Source of the DNA: Paraburkholderia silviterrae
Lineage (GTDB): Bacteria; Pseudomonadota; Gammaproteobacteria; Burkholderiales; Burkholderiaceae
Assembly: GCF_004353915.1 (NCBI RefSeq)
Contig: NZ_SMRP01000017.1
Span: forward strand, 62,001 to 126,000
Length of the DNA stretch: 64,000 bases
Direction: 5' to 3'
The first letter of the stretch is position 1, and every line of letters starts with the position of its first letter. The translations under genes and the position numbers were made by a program. The notes beneath the pieces were generated by a model. It was not told where the DNA came from and did not search any database. It saw only the letters and a list, made by a program, of their open reading frames with translations. Of this stretch, positions 53,751 through 62,985 are shown piece by piece.

Positions 53751-54617
53751 ATGAAATCCGAAAACCTCTGGGCTACTGCCCTCGTTGGGGTAACCGTGCT
53801 GTGGGGCTGGTCATTTGTGGCAATACATGAATCACTTGAGGTCCTAAGTGCCTCAGCATTCAATGCGTGCCGTTTCCTGATTGGGGCGACGGTGATGCTC
53901 ATTGTCTTGCTTCGCCGGCGGCGACAGATTGTTTGGCGAGAGGCACGGCGTGGTCTTCTGCCGGGACTTGTGTTGTTTCTTGCGTTTGCGCTTCAAACGG
54001 TGGGTATCGCATTCACCACCGCCTCGAATGCCAGCTTCATCACAGGCCTTGCAGTCATCTTTGCTCCATTGTTTGCGTACTGGATGCTTCAAATCAGACC
54101 AAATCGACAACAAATTGCCAGCGCGATCGTTGCCGCAATAGGGCTTGCGCTGCTGACGGTGCAGGACCTGTCGGTGCACATTGGAGACTTGCTCGTCCTC
54201 GGTTGTGCGGTCTTTACCGCCCTGCATATCGTCGTATTGTCCAAACAAAGCAAAGGTGCCGACGTCGAGTTGCTGGCGTTCGTTCAAGTTCTCATTGTCG
54301 GACTCCTCTCCCTGACGTGGTCAGTCGTGTGCAGGGAGTTTTCGGTTCCCCATACGCCCCAGCCAATATGGACGGTTGTCATCGTCGGCATTGGAGGCAC
54401 GGCAGTCGGGTACTTTGTGCAGACCAAGGCTCAAGTCGAATCTTCTCCAAGTCGGATCGCGCTAATCCTCGTGCTGGAGCCGGTGTTCGGGGGGCTATTC
54501 GGATACTTCATAGGCGGAGACCGACTCAACTCCGTCAACCTCGTAGGCGCAATGTTAATCGTCATTTCGATGATTATTGCCGAGTTTCGCCCGCGCCTTC
54601 GAATCGCTCCCCATTGA
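53751..54617 (+). CDS. EamA-family (DMT superfamily) transporter
   Basis: A 288-residue inner-membrane protein with ten hydrophobic helices forming two EamA repeats. Typical parts are 'VTVLWGWSFVAIHESLEVLS' at the start, 'FITGLAVIFAPLFAYWML' and 'ALILVLEPVFGGLFGYFIGG' near the end. Members mostly export amino acids or metabolites. AAGG precedes the ATG at a short distance. The next gene, a 2OG/Fe(II)-type oxygenase, follows after 69 bases, so exporter and oxygenase may act on the same compound. Confidence 0.93.
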   Translation: MKSENLWATALVGVTVLWGWSFVAIHESLEVLSASAFNACRFLIGATVMLIVLLRRRRQIVWREARRGLLPGLVLFLAFALQTVGIAFTTASNASFITGLAVIFAPLFAYWMLQIRPNRQQIASAIVAAIGLALLTVQDLSVHIGDLLVLGCAVFTALHIVVLSKQSKGADVELLAFVQVLIVGLLSLTWSVVCREFSVPHTPQPIWTVVIVGIGGTAVGYFVQTKAQVESSPSRIALILVLEPVFGGLFGYFIGGDRLNSVNLVGAMLIVISMIIAEFRPRLRIAPH

Positions 54618-54686
54618 TGGGCGGCCTGTTGAACGACGGCGCGTTTTCCTGTGTGTGTTTCCCTCCTTCAGTAAGTGGAGAATGCT

Positions 54687-55571
54687 ATGCCTGACACTTT
54701 CGATGAACTTAATGCATCTAGTGGACTTATCGTGATCGACAACAAGGTCGATAACACCGCGCCGTGGAATTCCTGGGCGAACGAAATCGTAACGCGTGGA
54801 TACGCAATTGTCTCGATCTCGCCCGGGATGCAAGAAGACTTCCAGTCCCTCCAACAGCTTGCCGGAAGCATTGGATTTCGGGACAAAGAAGAGTTCAGCT
54901 TCATTGAACGAACGGACGGTTACTTCCCTATTGGCTACTCACATATTGGGAAGGAAAATCAGGATCGATGCGAGATATTTAATTACTGGCATCGTTTCAG
55001 GGCAGAACACGAACGGTATCCGTTCAGCCGTAGCGAATTCTACTCGCGAATCGAGAGCTACGAGGCACAGGTAGCTACGTATGGGCAAAAAATCATCGAT
55101 GAAATCTGCAGGCGATACGGCTATGCACGCGAAATCCGGACTCGCGATGATTCATATCTCCAATTCAATCACTATCGCGAAGACCTGCGCCTTGGCAACT
55201 ACCGATATCTGCAAAATAAGCATGAGGACGGGCATCTGATCACGATTATCAAGCCGAACGCCCCAGGCCTTGTCCTTTTCCGGGGCGATAAGGAATGTCT
55301 CGTCGATGTAGCAAAAGATCAAGCATTCGTAATCGCAGGCTCGCTGCTGACCCAGCTTTCCGAGGGCGAAATCCAGCCTGTCTACCATGCTGTCCTCAAT
55401 CTTACGTTGCCGACAGCACGAGCATCAATCGTATATAACGTCAATATCCTCAGCGAGGCCATTCCGAGTTTCAAACAAGGTCGAGAAATCAAGATGTACG
55501 ACTTCGCGAACGAAAAGCACCTTGAATTTGGTCACGCCCCTTACGTGGTCAATCGCATCCAGGCGAGGTAG
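54687..55571 (+). CDS. 2-oxoglutarate/Fe(II)-type (isopenicillin-N-synthase-like) oxygenase
   Basis: A 294-residue protein of the usual length. Iron ligands are H179-E180-D181 in 'NKHEDGHLITII' and H234 in 'PVYHAVLN', 55 residues apart as usual. 'RAS' (R245-x-S247) is the 2-oxoglutarate-binding pair. The N-terminal part 'SWANEIVTRGYAIVSISPGM' matches the substrate-domain start of IPNS-like enzymes. It probably hydroxylates or desaturates a small metabolite, perhaps an amino acid. ATG 54687 has GTGGAG ahead. Codon use is more AT-rich than in the flanking genes, suggesting transfer together with the EamA gene. Confidence 0.88.
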   Translation: MPDTFDELNASSGLIVIDNKVDNTAPWNSWANEIVTRGYAIVSISPGMQEDFQSLQQLAGSIGFRDKEEFSFIERTDGYFPIGYSHIGKENQDRCEIFNYWHRFRAEHERYPFSRSEFYSRIESYEAQVATYGQKIIDEICRRYGYAREIRTRDDSYLQFNHYREDLRLGNYRYLQNKHEDGHLITIIKPNAPGLVLFRGDKECLVDVAKDQAFVIAGSLLTQLSEGEIQPVYHAVLNLTLPTARASIVYNVNILSEAIPSFKQGREIKMYDFANEKHLEFGHAPYVVNRIQAR

Positions 55572-55623
55572 TTGCATCAGCGTGAAGCACGCGCTCTGAG
55601 GAACAACAACAAAGGCGAATACC

Positions 55624-56499
55624 TTGAGTCAGTCCCTCGAAATCGATCTGCTGCGCTCGTTTGCGGTCATAGCGGAAGTGCGCTCGCTCAGCCGCGCGGC
55701 TAGCCGGATCGGCCGCACGCAGTCCGCGCTGAGCCAGCAGATGAAGCGGCTGGAAGACATCGTCGACCAGCCGCTGTTCCAGCGCACTGGCCGCGGCGTG
55801 GTGCTGACGAATCCTGGCGAGCGCCTGTTGATTCACGCCCAGCGCATGCTGCGGCTGCACGACGAGGCCATGGCCGACCTCTGCGGCAAGGGCTTGACGG
55901 GGACGATCCGCTTCGGCTGCCCGGACGACTATGCCGCCGTGTTTCTGCCCGCGCTGTTGCGCGAGTTTTCGCGCCAGCACCCGCAGGCGCTCGTGGAGGT
56001 GGTTTGCGGGCCCACGCCGCGCCTCATCGAGCAGCTCGAAAACCGCGCCGTGGATCTCGCGATGATTTCGTTGCCGGATGCACGGGCGGAGCTGCGAGAC
56101 AGCGCGGACGACGACATCATTCGCCACGAGCAACTCGTGTGGATCGGCTATCCGGGGCTGGATCCGTCGCACTTCGATCCGTTGCCGCTCGCGCTCTCCG
56201 ATCCGGACACGCTCGACCACATCGCCGCGTGCGAAGCGCTGCAACGTGCCGGCCGCGCTTACCGGCTGGCCTATGCGAGCAGCAGCCTCGCCGGCCTGAC
56301 TGCGCTGGTGCGTTCGGGACAGGCCTTCGCGGTGATGACGCAGACGGCGGTGCCGGCGGATCTCGCGATCCTGCACGGCGATCCCGGCCTGCCGCCCCTG
56401 CCCGCCGTGGGAATTACCTTGAGGTTCGAGCGCAAGCGCCCCTCGCATCTCACCGCGGCGTTTGCCGAGCACATCCGGCTCACGCTGCCGCTGCTATGA
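55624..56499 (+). CDS. dgdR: LysR-family regulator, DgdR-like
   Basis: A 291-residue regulator with the winged HTH at residues 6-65 ('LRSFAVIAEVRSLSRAASRI', 'QSALSQQMKRLEDIVDQPLF') and effector domain 'IRFGCPDDYAAVFLPALLRE'. From memory it resembles B. cepacia DgdR, the repressor of dgdA; this is inference. Composition returns to GC-rich here. It starts with TTG (55624) and follows the oxygenase gene by 52 bases, so it may lack its own original promoter. If DgdR is correct, the original divergent dgdA-dgdR arrangement has been split by an insert. Confidence 0.85.
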   Translation: MSQSLEIDLLRSFAVIAEVRSLSRAASRIGRTQSALSQQMKRLEDIVDQPLFQRTGRGVVLTNPGERLLIHAQRMLRLHDEAMADLCGKGLTGTIRFGCPDDYAAVFLPALLREFSRQHPQALVEVVCGPTPRLIEQLENRAVDLAMISLPDARAELRDSADDDIIRHEQLVWIGYPGLDPSHFDPLPLALSDPDTLDHIAACEALQRAGRAYRLAYASSSLAGLTALVRSGQAFAVMTQTAVPADLAILHGDPGLPPLPAVGITLRFERKRPSHLTAAFAEHIRLTLPLL

Positions 56500-56526
56500 G
56501 GGGCGCTGCGAACTAGCGCGAGACGC

Positions 56527-57945
56527 TCAGCCCGTGATCTTTGCGATCTGGAGCAGGTTCGTCGTGCCCGACTCGCCGAACGGCAAGCCGGCGGCAATCG
56601 CCACGAGGTCGCCTTCACGGCCGAATCCTTCGCTCACCGCCGCGCGGCACGCGAGGCCGATCATCTCGTCGACGTTGGACGCCTCCACGCGCGGCACCGC
56701 GTGAACGCCCCAGGTCAACGCGAGGCGGCGTGCAACCGTCTCCGAAGGCGTCAACGCGACGATGCGCGACGAGGCGCGCTCGCGGGCCGCCCGCAAGCTC
56801 GTGAAGCCCGAGCTCGTGTAGGTGACGGTGACGGCCGGCTCGATCAGTTGCACGGCCTTCCTGAGCGCGCAGCAGATCGAATCGGCGACCGTCGCATCGG
56901 CACGCGTGTGCGAGGCGTCGATCTGCTCGCGGTAAGCCGGGTCGCGCTCCACACGCTCGATGATGCGGTTCATGGTGGTGACCGCTTCGAGCGGGAACTT
57001 GCCGCTCGCCGATTCGGCCGAGAGCATCACCGCGTCGGCGCCTTCGTAAATCGCGCCGGCGACGTCCGAAGTTTCCGCACGCGTGGGCACCGGCGAATTC
57101 GTCATCGATTCGAGCATTTGCGTCGCCACCACCACCACGCGGCCGACGCGGCGGCATTCGCGAATGATCCGGCGCTGCAGCTCGGGAATCTGCTCGGCCG
57201 GCAGCTCCACGCCCAGGTCGCCGCGCGCGACCATCACGCCGTCGCAACGCTGGACGATGCCTTCGAGGTGATCGATCGCCAGCGGCTTCTCGAGCTTCGC
57301 CATGATCCATGCGCGATCGCCGATCAGCGCGCGCGCTTCCTCGATATCCTCCACGCATTGCACGAACGAGAGCGCCACCCAGTCGACGCCGAGCTCGAGC
57401 CCGAACGCCAGATCCGCGCGGTCCTTCTTCGTGAGCGGGGAGATCGGCAGATGGGAGCCCGGCACGTTCACGCCCTTGCGGTCGGAAATGCGGCCGCCCG
57501 CCAGCACGACGGTCTCGGCGAAGCTATCGCCCGACTCTTCCACGCGCAGACGGATCTTGCCGTCGTCGAGCAGCAGTTCCGAACCCGGCTTGATGGCTTG
57601 AAAGATCTCGGGATGCGGGAGCGGCGCGCGCGCCTGGCTGCCCGGCGTCGTATCGAGGTCGAGACGGAAGCGAGCGCCGACGGCGAGTTCCGCGGCGCCG
57701 TTCTCGAACGTTCCGAGGCGCAGCTTCGGCCCCTGGAGATCGAGCAAAATACCGACCGGGCGGCCGTATTCCTGCTCCAGACGGCGGATTTCCGCATGAC
57801 GCTGGCTATGATCGTCGTGCGTGCCATGGCTGAAATTCAGCCGGAAGACGTCGACGCCCGCCTCAAAAAGTGCGCGGATGACCTTAGGGTCCGAACTGGC
57901 CGGCCCGACCGTGGCTATGATCTTGGCATTACGATTTCGCTTCAT
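56527..57945 (-). CDS. pyk: Pyruvate kinase
   Basis: A 472-residue enzyme making pyruvate and ATP from phosphoenolpyruvate. 'AKIIATVGPASSDPKVIRAL' starts it, then 'VFRLNFSHG', 'GILLDLQGPKLRLG', the active-site signature 'IMAKLEKPLAIDHLEGIVQR' and 'DGVMVARGDLGVELP'. The C-terminal domain is normal. ATG 57945 has GAGAGG 4 bases before it; the frame stays open upstream to 58281 but that part is not protein-like. It may be one of two isozymes in the genome. Confidence 0.96.
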   Translation of the reverse strand: MKRNRNAKIIATVGPASSDPKVIRALFEAGVDVFRLNFSHGTHDDHSQRHAEIRRLEQEYGRPVGILLDLQGPKLRLGTFENGAAELAVGARFRLDLDTTPGSQARAPLPHPEIFQAIKPGSELLLDDGKIRLRVEESGDSFAETVVLAGGRISDRKGVNVPGSHLPISPLTKKDRADLAFGLELGVDWVALSFVQCVEDIEEARALIGDRAWIMAKLEKPLAIDHLEGIVQRCDGVMVARGDLGVELPAEQIPELQRRIIRECRRVGRVVVVATQMLESMTNSPVPTRAETSDVAGAIYEGADAVMLSAESASGKFPLEAVTTMNRIIERVERDPAYREQIDASHTRADATVADSICCALRKAVQLIEPAVTVTYTSSGFTSLRAARERASSRIVALTPSETVARRLALTWGVHAVPRVEASNVDEMIGLACRAAVSEGFGREGDLVAIAAGLPFGESGTTNLLQIAKITG

Positions 57946-58588
57946 TTCCTCTCCGCGGACTACGTTGCGCCGCGCCCCACCGATGCGGGGCGCGCGAAAC
58001 TCATGAACGTTCGTCAGTGTGGGGCTGCACACATGAGACACTGGGATCTGCTCCGGCGCGCTGGCGCGCCGGGCTGCGGGGCGTGAGGCTCGAATGCGGG
58101 TGAGGGTAAAAAAACCCGTCCGGCCCGCATAGCGCTGGAAAACCCCTGGAGCGGGGCGAGAAACGGGCAATGGCTTGTCGATCAACGCTTGCAGAGGCTT
58201 ATCCCTCGCACGCAATACTGATTTCCCGCGAGGGGCATTCCAGGCGTCCTGACGATCCTCTATGATGACGCCCCATGCCAATTGCCGATCAAAACATCTG
58301 CATAACTAAGTGGATATATCGATCGGCAGCAGAGCGCACACGAAGCAGCAGGCGCGCACTTCCGGCCACGCCATTCCACGCAAATAGCACTACCGTTCGC
58401 CAGACGCGGCCAGATGCATTTCGAGCGCCATTCTGACCAGGCGGCTTCGCCCACGCGAACGCCCGATCCAGCGTTCCACTGATGAGACGCAGTGGCTTAC
58501 CGGCACCCTCTACCGGAAACCGGTCCGCGATCCTATCTTCCATCCATGCAAACGAGGCCGTTCAGGCCGGAAGACAAGGATTCGCACC
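57946..58588. other. 643-base divergent intergenic region
   Basis: No gene is supported between pyruvate kinase and pirin. A short hairpin-like GGGT-AAAAAA-ACCC lies near 58107-58120. The rest gives no recognisable element. Confidence 0.35.
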
Positions 58589-59476
58589 ATGAAGAAGATT
58601 ATCGGCAAGTACAGCAACCCCAGCCAGCACTGGGTCGGCGACGGTTTCCCGGTTCGCACGCTGTTTTCGGACCACACGGTGGGCCGCCATCTGAGCCCGT
58701 TCCTGATGCTCGACCACGCGGGCCCCGCGCAATTCGATCCGACCACGCAACAGCGCGGCGTCGGCCAGCATCCGCATCGCGGCTTTGAAACGGTGACGAT
58801 CGTCTATGAGGGCGAACTCGAACACCGTGACTCGTCGGGCGGCGGCGGCAAGATCGGCCCGGGCGACGTGCAGTGGATGACCGCGGGCGCGGGCATCATT
58901 CACGAGGAATTTCACTCGCGCGATTTCGCCAGGTCGGGCGGCACGCTCGAGATGGCGCAGCTTTGGGTCAACCTGCCCGCAAAGGACAAGATGACGCCGC
59001 CGCGCTATCAGACGGTGCTCGCGGACACGATTCCGTCTGTGGAATTGCCCGGGAAGGCCGGGACCGTGCGCGTGATCGCCGGCGAATATGCGGGCCATGC
59101 CGGGCCGGCCCTCACCTTCACGTCCATGGACGTCTGGGACATGCGCGTGAAGGGTGGACACGACACGCGCCTCGTCTACCCGGCAGGACGCTCGCTTGCG
59201 CTCGTCGTGCTGCGCGGGCGCATCGTCGTGAACGGCAGTGAGCAGGTGGGAGACGGCGAGCTGGTGCTGTTCGAGCGCACGGGCACCGACGTGCAGATCG
59301 ACGCGTCCAGCGACGCGACGATCCTGCTGCTCGGCGGCGAGCCGATCGACGAGCCGGTGGTCGCGTATGGCCCGTTCGTGATGAACACGGCTGAAGAGAT
59401 CCGCAAGGCGGTGCTGGACTTCAATAGCGGCCGCTTTGGGCAGATCGCGAAGGAAGCGGCACCGGGCGTGCAGTAA
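58589..59476 (+). CDS. Pirin-family bicupin protein
   Basis: A 295-residue pirin. The N-terminal cupin has the metal ligands in 'HPHRGFETVTI' and 'GAGIIHEEF' (His, His, His, Glu), so quercetinase-type dioxygenase or redox-sensor activity is possible. Other typical parts are 'RHLSPFLMLDHAGPAQFDP' and 'LQLWVNLP'-like 'AQLWVNLPAKDKMTPPRYQ', and the C-terminal 'NTAEEIRKAVLDFNSGRFG'. AAGGA precedes the ATG. Confidence 0.94.
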   Translation: MKKIIGKYSNPSQHWVGDGFPVRTLFSDHTVGRHLSPFLMLDHAGPAQFDPTTQQRGVGQHPHRGFETVTIVYEGELEHRDSSGGGGKIGPGDVQWMTAGAGIIHEEFHSRDFARSGGTLEMAQLWVNLPAKDKMTPPRYQTVLADTIPSVELPGKAGTVRVIAGEYAGHAGPALTFTSMDVWDMRVKGGHDTRLVYPAGRSLALVVLRGRIVVNGSEQVGDGELVLFERTGTDVQIDASSDATILLLGGEPIDEPVVAYGPFVMNTAEEIRKAVLDFNSGRFGQIAKEAAPGVQ

Positions 59477-59825
59477 CAGCGCAATGCGCGCGCGGCGGTT
59501 TGGCTGGGCAAGCCGCCGCGCGCGATCTCGTCGTTGCGCGCCACATGCGTGGTGCAAACAGGTATGCAGGTCGAGACGTTTCCTACGGGCAGGATACCTT
59601 ATCGAGTGGACAGGACAGCATGGCATACGGCGGGCGCAGTGCCATCCTTGAGGCCGGGCTTCGCGAGATCGAACTGGCTCTCGCGAATTCGATGCGTCAG
59701 ATCGATGCCTGAAATCCTGGCCGCGGCGCTCCTGAACCCGCTCCTGAACCCGCTCCTGAACCGTTTTAAACCGGGCATCACATGCCGGGCAAACCGCTCA
59801 CGCGCGTAACCGGTTTGTTCGCCGC
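59477..59825. other. Convergent intergenic region with a short repeat
   Basis: This 349-base region lies between pirin and the PQQ-type gene, which end towards each other. It holds the 12-mer repeat listed next and, at 59771-59790, an imperfect hairpin (CCGGGCAT-CAC-ATGCCGGG). No gene was seen. Confidence 0.5.
59729..59763. repeat. Tandem 12-mer CTCCTGAACCCG, nearly three copies
   Basis: Copies start at 59729, 59741 and 59753; the third is incomplete (ends CTCCTGAACCG). Confidence 0.85.
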
Positions 59826-61394
59826 TTACTGTTTTGCGGTAAGGCCAAACGCGTAGAGCTTGTGACTGGTGCCGTCGTACGGCAGGCCGAGCACCTTGGT
59901 GTGGTAGCCAGCGCCCCAGTACACCGAGCCGTCGACAATTGCCGCACCCGACACCACCGCGCCATTATTCGCATAACTCCACTTGATGGCACCGGTAGCC
60001 GCATCGAGCGCATACATGCTCGTGCCCGTGCCGGCCAGCGAACCGGCATAGACCACGCCATTGGCAGCCGACATCGCCACCGTGTCCATCTTGCCCTGCG
60101 GGTCGGCCGTGCGCCACAGCACCTTTCCGGTAGCAGCATCGACCGCCGCCCAGATGCCGCCGTTAGTGGTCTTCTGGCCATTCGGACCGTTGTCAACGTC
60201 GATCGATTTTCCGTCCAGGTTGCCGATCGAGACGTAAATACGCTTGCCGTCCGCAGCCGTACCCCACAGCATACCGCCCAGCAAGCTGCCCGGACCCACC
60301 TGGGTATGCCAAATCACCTTACCGGTCTTCGGATCGAGCGCCCAGTACACGCCGCTTTTTGCGCCCGCGCCCACTAGCGTCCTCTCCTTGCCGTCGATGG
60401 TGGCCTTGAACAGGTTTGGCCCCGCGCCGAAATCGTAGTCCGGACCATCGTTGTGGTCGTAGTTGGTCGACATGTCGGCCGCCAACGTGCGGCTATGCCA
60501 GACCACCTTGCCGGTCTTCAGATCAAGCGCGACGAAGCTGTCGATCATGTTGGCCGGCGTATCGGGTTCACAGTTCTTCTGGGTCGGATAACGGCAGTGG
60601 CCGGGCGGCACCGAGAAATTGTTGCCGGTGGTCACGTAGAGCAGGCCGGTTTCATGATCGACCGCAGCCGTGTTGCCCCACACCGAGCCGCCGGTATAGC
60701 CCTTCGGTACCGTATAAGTCTTCCACAGCATTTTGCCGGTCTTGGCGTCGAGGGCAACCACGGCGCCGCGGTAAGTCGGCTTGTCCTTGAGCGCTTCCGC
60801 ACGCGACGAGATGCCGACATAGACCATGCCGCGATCGACAATCGGCGATTGGGTGATGATCGCGGTCGGATCCGAATCCACCTTGGTCCGCCATAGTGGT
60901 GCGCCATCCTCGGCCTTGGCAGCCAGTATGAACGCGCCGGTCGGGTTGTTTGCTATCTGTGTGCCCTGACCGAAGATCAGCGTGTCTTCCCAGTACGCCG
61001 GACTGGTGCGCGAAGCATCGTTTTCGATTCCGCTGTAATCAGTAATCTTCTTCTTCCACTTCACCTTGCCGCTGGCAGCATCGACGGCCCAGAGCGAGCC
61101 GCCGAAGTCCGGCACGTACACAGTGCCGTTGGCTACAGTCGGCGTGGCCGAGACGTTGCCGTCGGTATCCAGTGTCCAGCGCGGCGTGAGCTGTGAAACG
61201 TTGTCGACACCGATGGTGTGCTCGTCCGGCGCGGTGCGCGTGTTGTCGACGCCCTGGCCGGCGAAGACCCAGTCCGCGGCCGCAATCGGGCCGCTTGCAA
61301 ACATGCCGAACAGTGCGAGCGCTCCGACCATGGCTGGCGTGCGCTGGCACCATGAGGTCACGAGCCCAGCGTTTTGTTTGTCGCATTTTTTCAT
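59826..61394 (-). CDS. Secreted PQQ-type beta-propeller dehydrogenase-like protein
   Basis: A 522-residue protein with a long signal peptide ending 'ASGPIAAADW' (about residue 40). The mature part is an eight-bladed propeller with PQQ tryptophan-docking repeats: 'GSLWAVDAASGKVKWKKKI', 'GAVVALDAKTGKMLWKTYT', 'SFVALDLKTGKVVWHSRTL', 'GIWAAVDAATGKVLWRTAD' and 'SMYALDAATGAIKWSYANN'. It resembles polyvinyl-alcohol-dehydrogenase-like PQQ enzymes without a cytochrome domain. The substrate would be an alcohol oxidised in the periplasm. ATG 61394 has AAAGGTG upstream. Two Cys ('GHCRYPTQKNCEP') may pair. Confidence 0.88.
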   Translation of the reverse strand: MKKCDKQNAGLVTSWCQRTPAMVGALALFGMFASGPIAAADWVFAGQGVDNTRTAPDEHTIGVDNVSQLTPRWTLDTDGNVSATPTVANGTVYVPDFGGSLWAVDAASGKVKWKKKITDYSGIENDASRTSPAYWEDTLIFGQGTQIANNPTGAFILAAKAEDGAPLWRTKVDSDPTAIITQSPIVDRGMVYVGISSRAEALKDKPTYRGAVVALDAKTGKMLWKTYTVPKGYTGGSVWGNTAAVDHETGLLYVTTGNNFSVPPGHCRYPTQKNCEPDTPANMIDSFVALDLKTGKVVWHSRTLAADMSTNYDHNDGPDYDFGAGPNLFKATIDGKERTLVGAGAKSGVYWALDPKTGKVIWHTQVGPGSLLGGMLWGTAADGKRIYVSIGNLDGKSIDVDNGPNGQKTTNGGIWAAVDAATGKVLWRTADPQGKMDTVAMSAANGVVYAGSLAGTGTSMYALDAATGAIKWSYANNGAVVSGAAIVDGSVYWGAGYHTKVLGLPYDGTSHKLYAFGLTAKQ

Positions 61395-61760
61395 GACATC
61401 ACCTTTACCGAGAGATCTGTGATTGATGACCGGCCGATCAGCAACGGCCCGCGTTGCAAACGCTCGATCGAAGCGGGGCGGAGGGGAACGACAGCAACAT
61501 TCAGCGATGCGAGACGTACATCGTGCTTTCAAAAACCGGGACGAAGATCGGTATAGCCGGGACGGATCCACGTGGTGCAGTATCTTTTATGAAATTTAGA
61601 ATTAATTTGCAAAATACTTAATCCGAATTGGAACGCAAACCCGTCGCGATCAGCATCACGTAATCAGTGTAGGCGACACGGCTCTGATGCGATGGGGGGG
61701 CCCCGCGCATCAAGACGTCGCCGTCACATGCGATGCAGGGCGTCTGCCGCGATGCGGCAG
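61395..61760. other. 366-base upstream region of the PQQ-type gene
   Basis: No gene is seen. A strongly AT-rich stretch at 61583-61620 probably marks the promoter of the leftward PQQ-type gene; -35/-10 boxes could not be fixed with confidence. Confidence 0.4.
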
Positions 61761-62885
61761 CTAAAAGGCGGTATGAATACCGACACGTGCTATTGCCTGG
61801 TTCGCACCATCCGATGCACCTTGCGGATCGAGCACGCCATTGATCTGCGCGGCAGCGCCGCTGCTCGCGCGTTGCCAGACCCCACTCACGTACACCATCG
61901 TGCGTCTGGAGAGCCAGTACTGGACCGAAGCCGTGAACTGGTGCGCGTGGTTGTTGTCGAGCGTCGCGTTGCCCTTCATGTAGAGGTAGTCGGCGCCGAC
62001 CAGGACCGGGCCGCCTGTGCGCCACACCACGCCCGCCTCGCCCATCCAAACGGCGCCGCCCGACGCGGAATTGCGTACGGTCGTGAAGAGCGCGTTCGCG
62101 GTAAGCGCGCCGAAGCCGTAGTGCGTGCCGATACCCCAATTGCGCACACTCGCCGCCTGCGCGCCGGGCTGCGCCCCGTATTTCACGTTGGTATAGGCGG
62201 CGTCGGCACCGGACGGACCGCGCGTGTAATCGATGCCGAGACTCACCGTGTTGTTCGCGCCGAACGATCCCGGCACGCCGCCGAAGCCGTAAAGCGCGCC
62301 GGCGCGCAAGCCCCCGAACACCGGGCTCACGTACTTCACCGAGCTCGCCACGCGCTGGCTGCCTGCCAGCCGGTCCCAGTCGAACGCCCCGGTCGGATTG
62401 CCCGGCAGCGCGAGCTTCTGGAACGGTCCGTTGCGCATGTTGTAGAGGCCGCCCACGTCGCGCGCCGCGTCATCGCCCGTGAAGAACAGAAAATCGGGCA
62501 TGAAGTCGTATTGGTTGCCAAGCGTGAGCGTGCCGAGACGCACATTGTCGAGCCCCACGTAAGCCGTCCGCCCGAACAGGCCGTTGCCGATTGTCGCGCC
62601 ATTGGCCATCGAGAACTGGTCGAGCAGCTCGAACACAGCGTGGGTACCGCCGCCAAGGTCCTCACCGCCGCGCAGGCCGAAGAGGTTCGGCGTGTAGATG
62701 CCGTCGTCGAATTTCATGTTGCCGTGTCCGCCCTCGTTGCTCACGTAGCTCACGCCCGCATCCATCATGCCAAACAGTGTCACGCTGCTCTGCGCGTGCG
62801 CCGACGTTGCGCACGCCGCCAATACGGCCCCGGTTGCTGCGCGACTCAGCGTGCACTTCGCGGCACGCATTTTCCGGTTCCCCAT
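61761..62885 (-). CDS. Gram-negative porin (OmpC-like)
   Basis: A 374-residue porin. Signal peptide to 'ACATSAHAQ', mature start 'SSVTLFGMMDAGVSYVSNEG', then 'FGLRGGEDLGGGTHAVFELL' and a C-terminal 'IARVGIHTAF' with the terminal Phe. It probably forms a trimeric channel. ATG 62885 has AGGGG ahead. It lies between the PQQ-type gene and a ring-cleavage-type gene and could admit their substrates. Confidence 0.92.
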   Translation of the reverse strand: MGNRKMRAAKCTLSRAATGAVLAACATSAHAQSSVTLFGMMDAGVSYVSNEGGHGNMKFDDGIYTPNLFGLRGGEDLGGGTHAVFELLDQFSMANGATIGNGLFGRTAYVGLDNVRLGTLTLGNQYDFMPDFLFFTGDDAARDVGGLYNMRNGPFQKLALPGNPTGAFDWDRLAGSQRVASSVKYVSPVFGGLRAGALYGFGGVPGSFGANNTVSLGIDYTRGPSGADAAYTNVKYGAQPGAQAASVRNWGIGTHYGFGALTANALFTTVRNSASGGAVWMGEAGVVWRTGGPVLVGADYLYMKGNATLDNNHAHQFTASVQYWLSRRTMVYVSGVWQRASSGAAAQINGVLDPQGASDGANQAIARVGIHTAF

Positions 62886-62985
62886 CGACTGCCCCTGTTA
62901 ATTTACGTACCTGATCAATAACCGTGGAGCTTCGGCCCGACCTGCCGGACACAGGCGCCGTCAGGCGCCCGCTTCGCCCTGTCCA

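Noticed and set aside
53606..55579. GTTGCATCA at 53606 and 55571 as possible direct repeats flanking the cassette
   Set aside because: Nine bases is too short in 2 kb and the second copy overlaps the oxygenase stop codon.
57946..58281. N-terminal extension of pyruvate kinase to 58281
   Set aside because: The extension is not protein-like and the normal pyruvate kinase start at 57945 has a good ribosome site.
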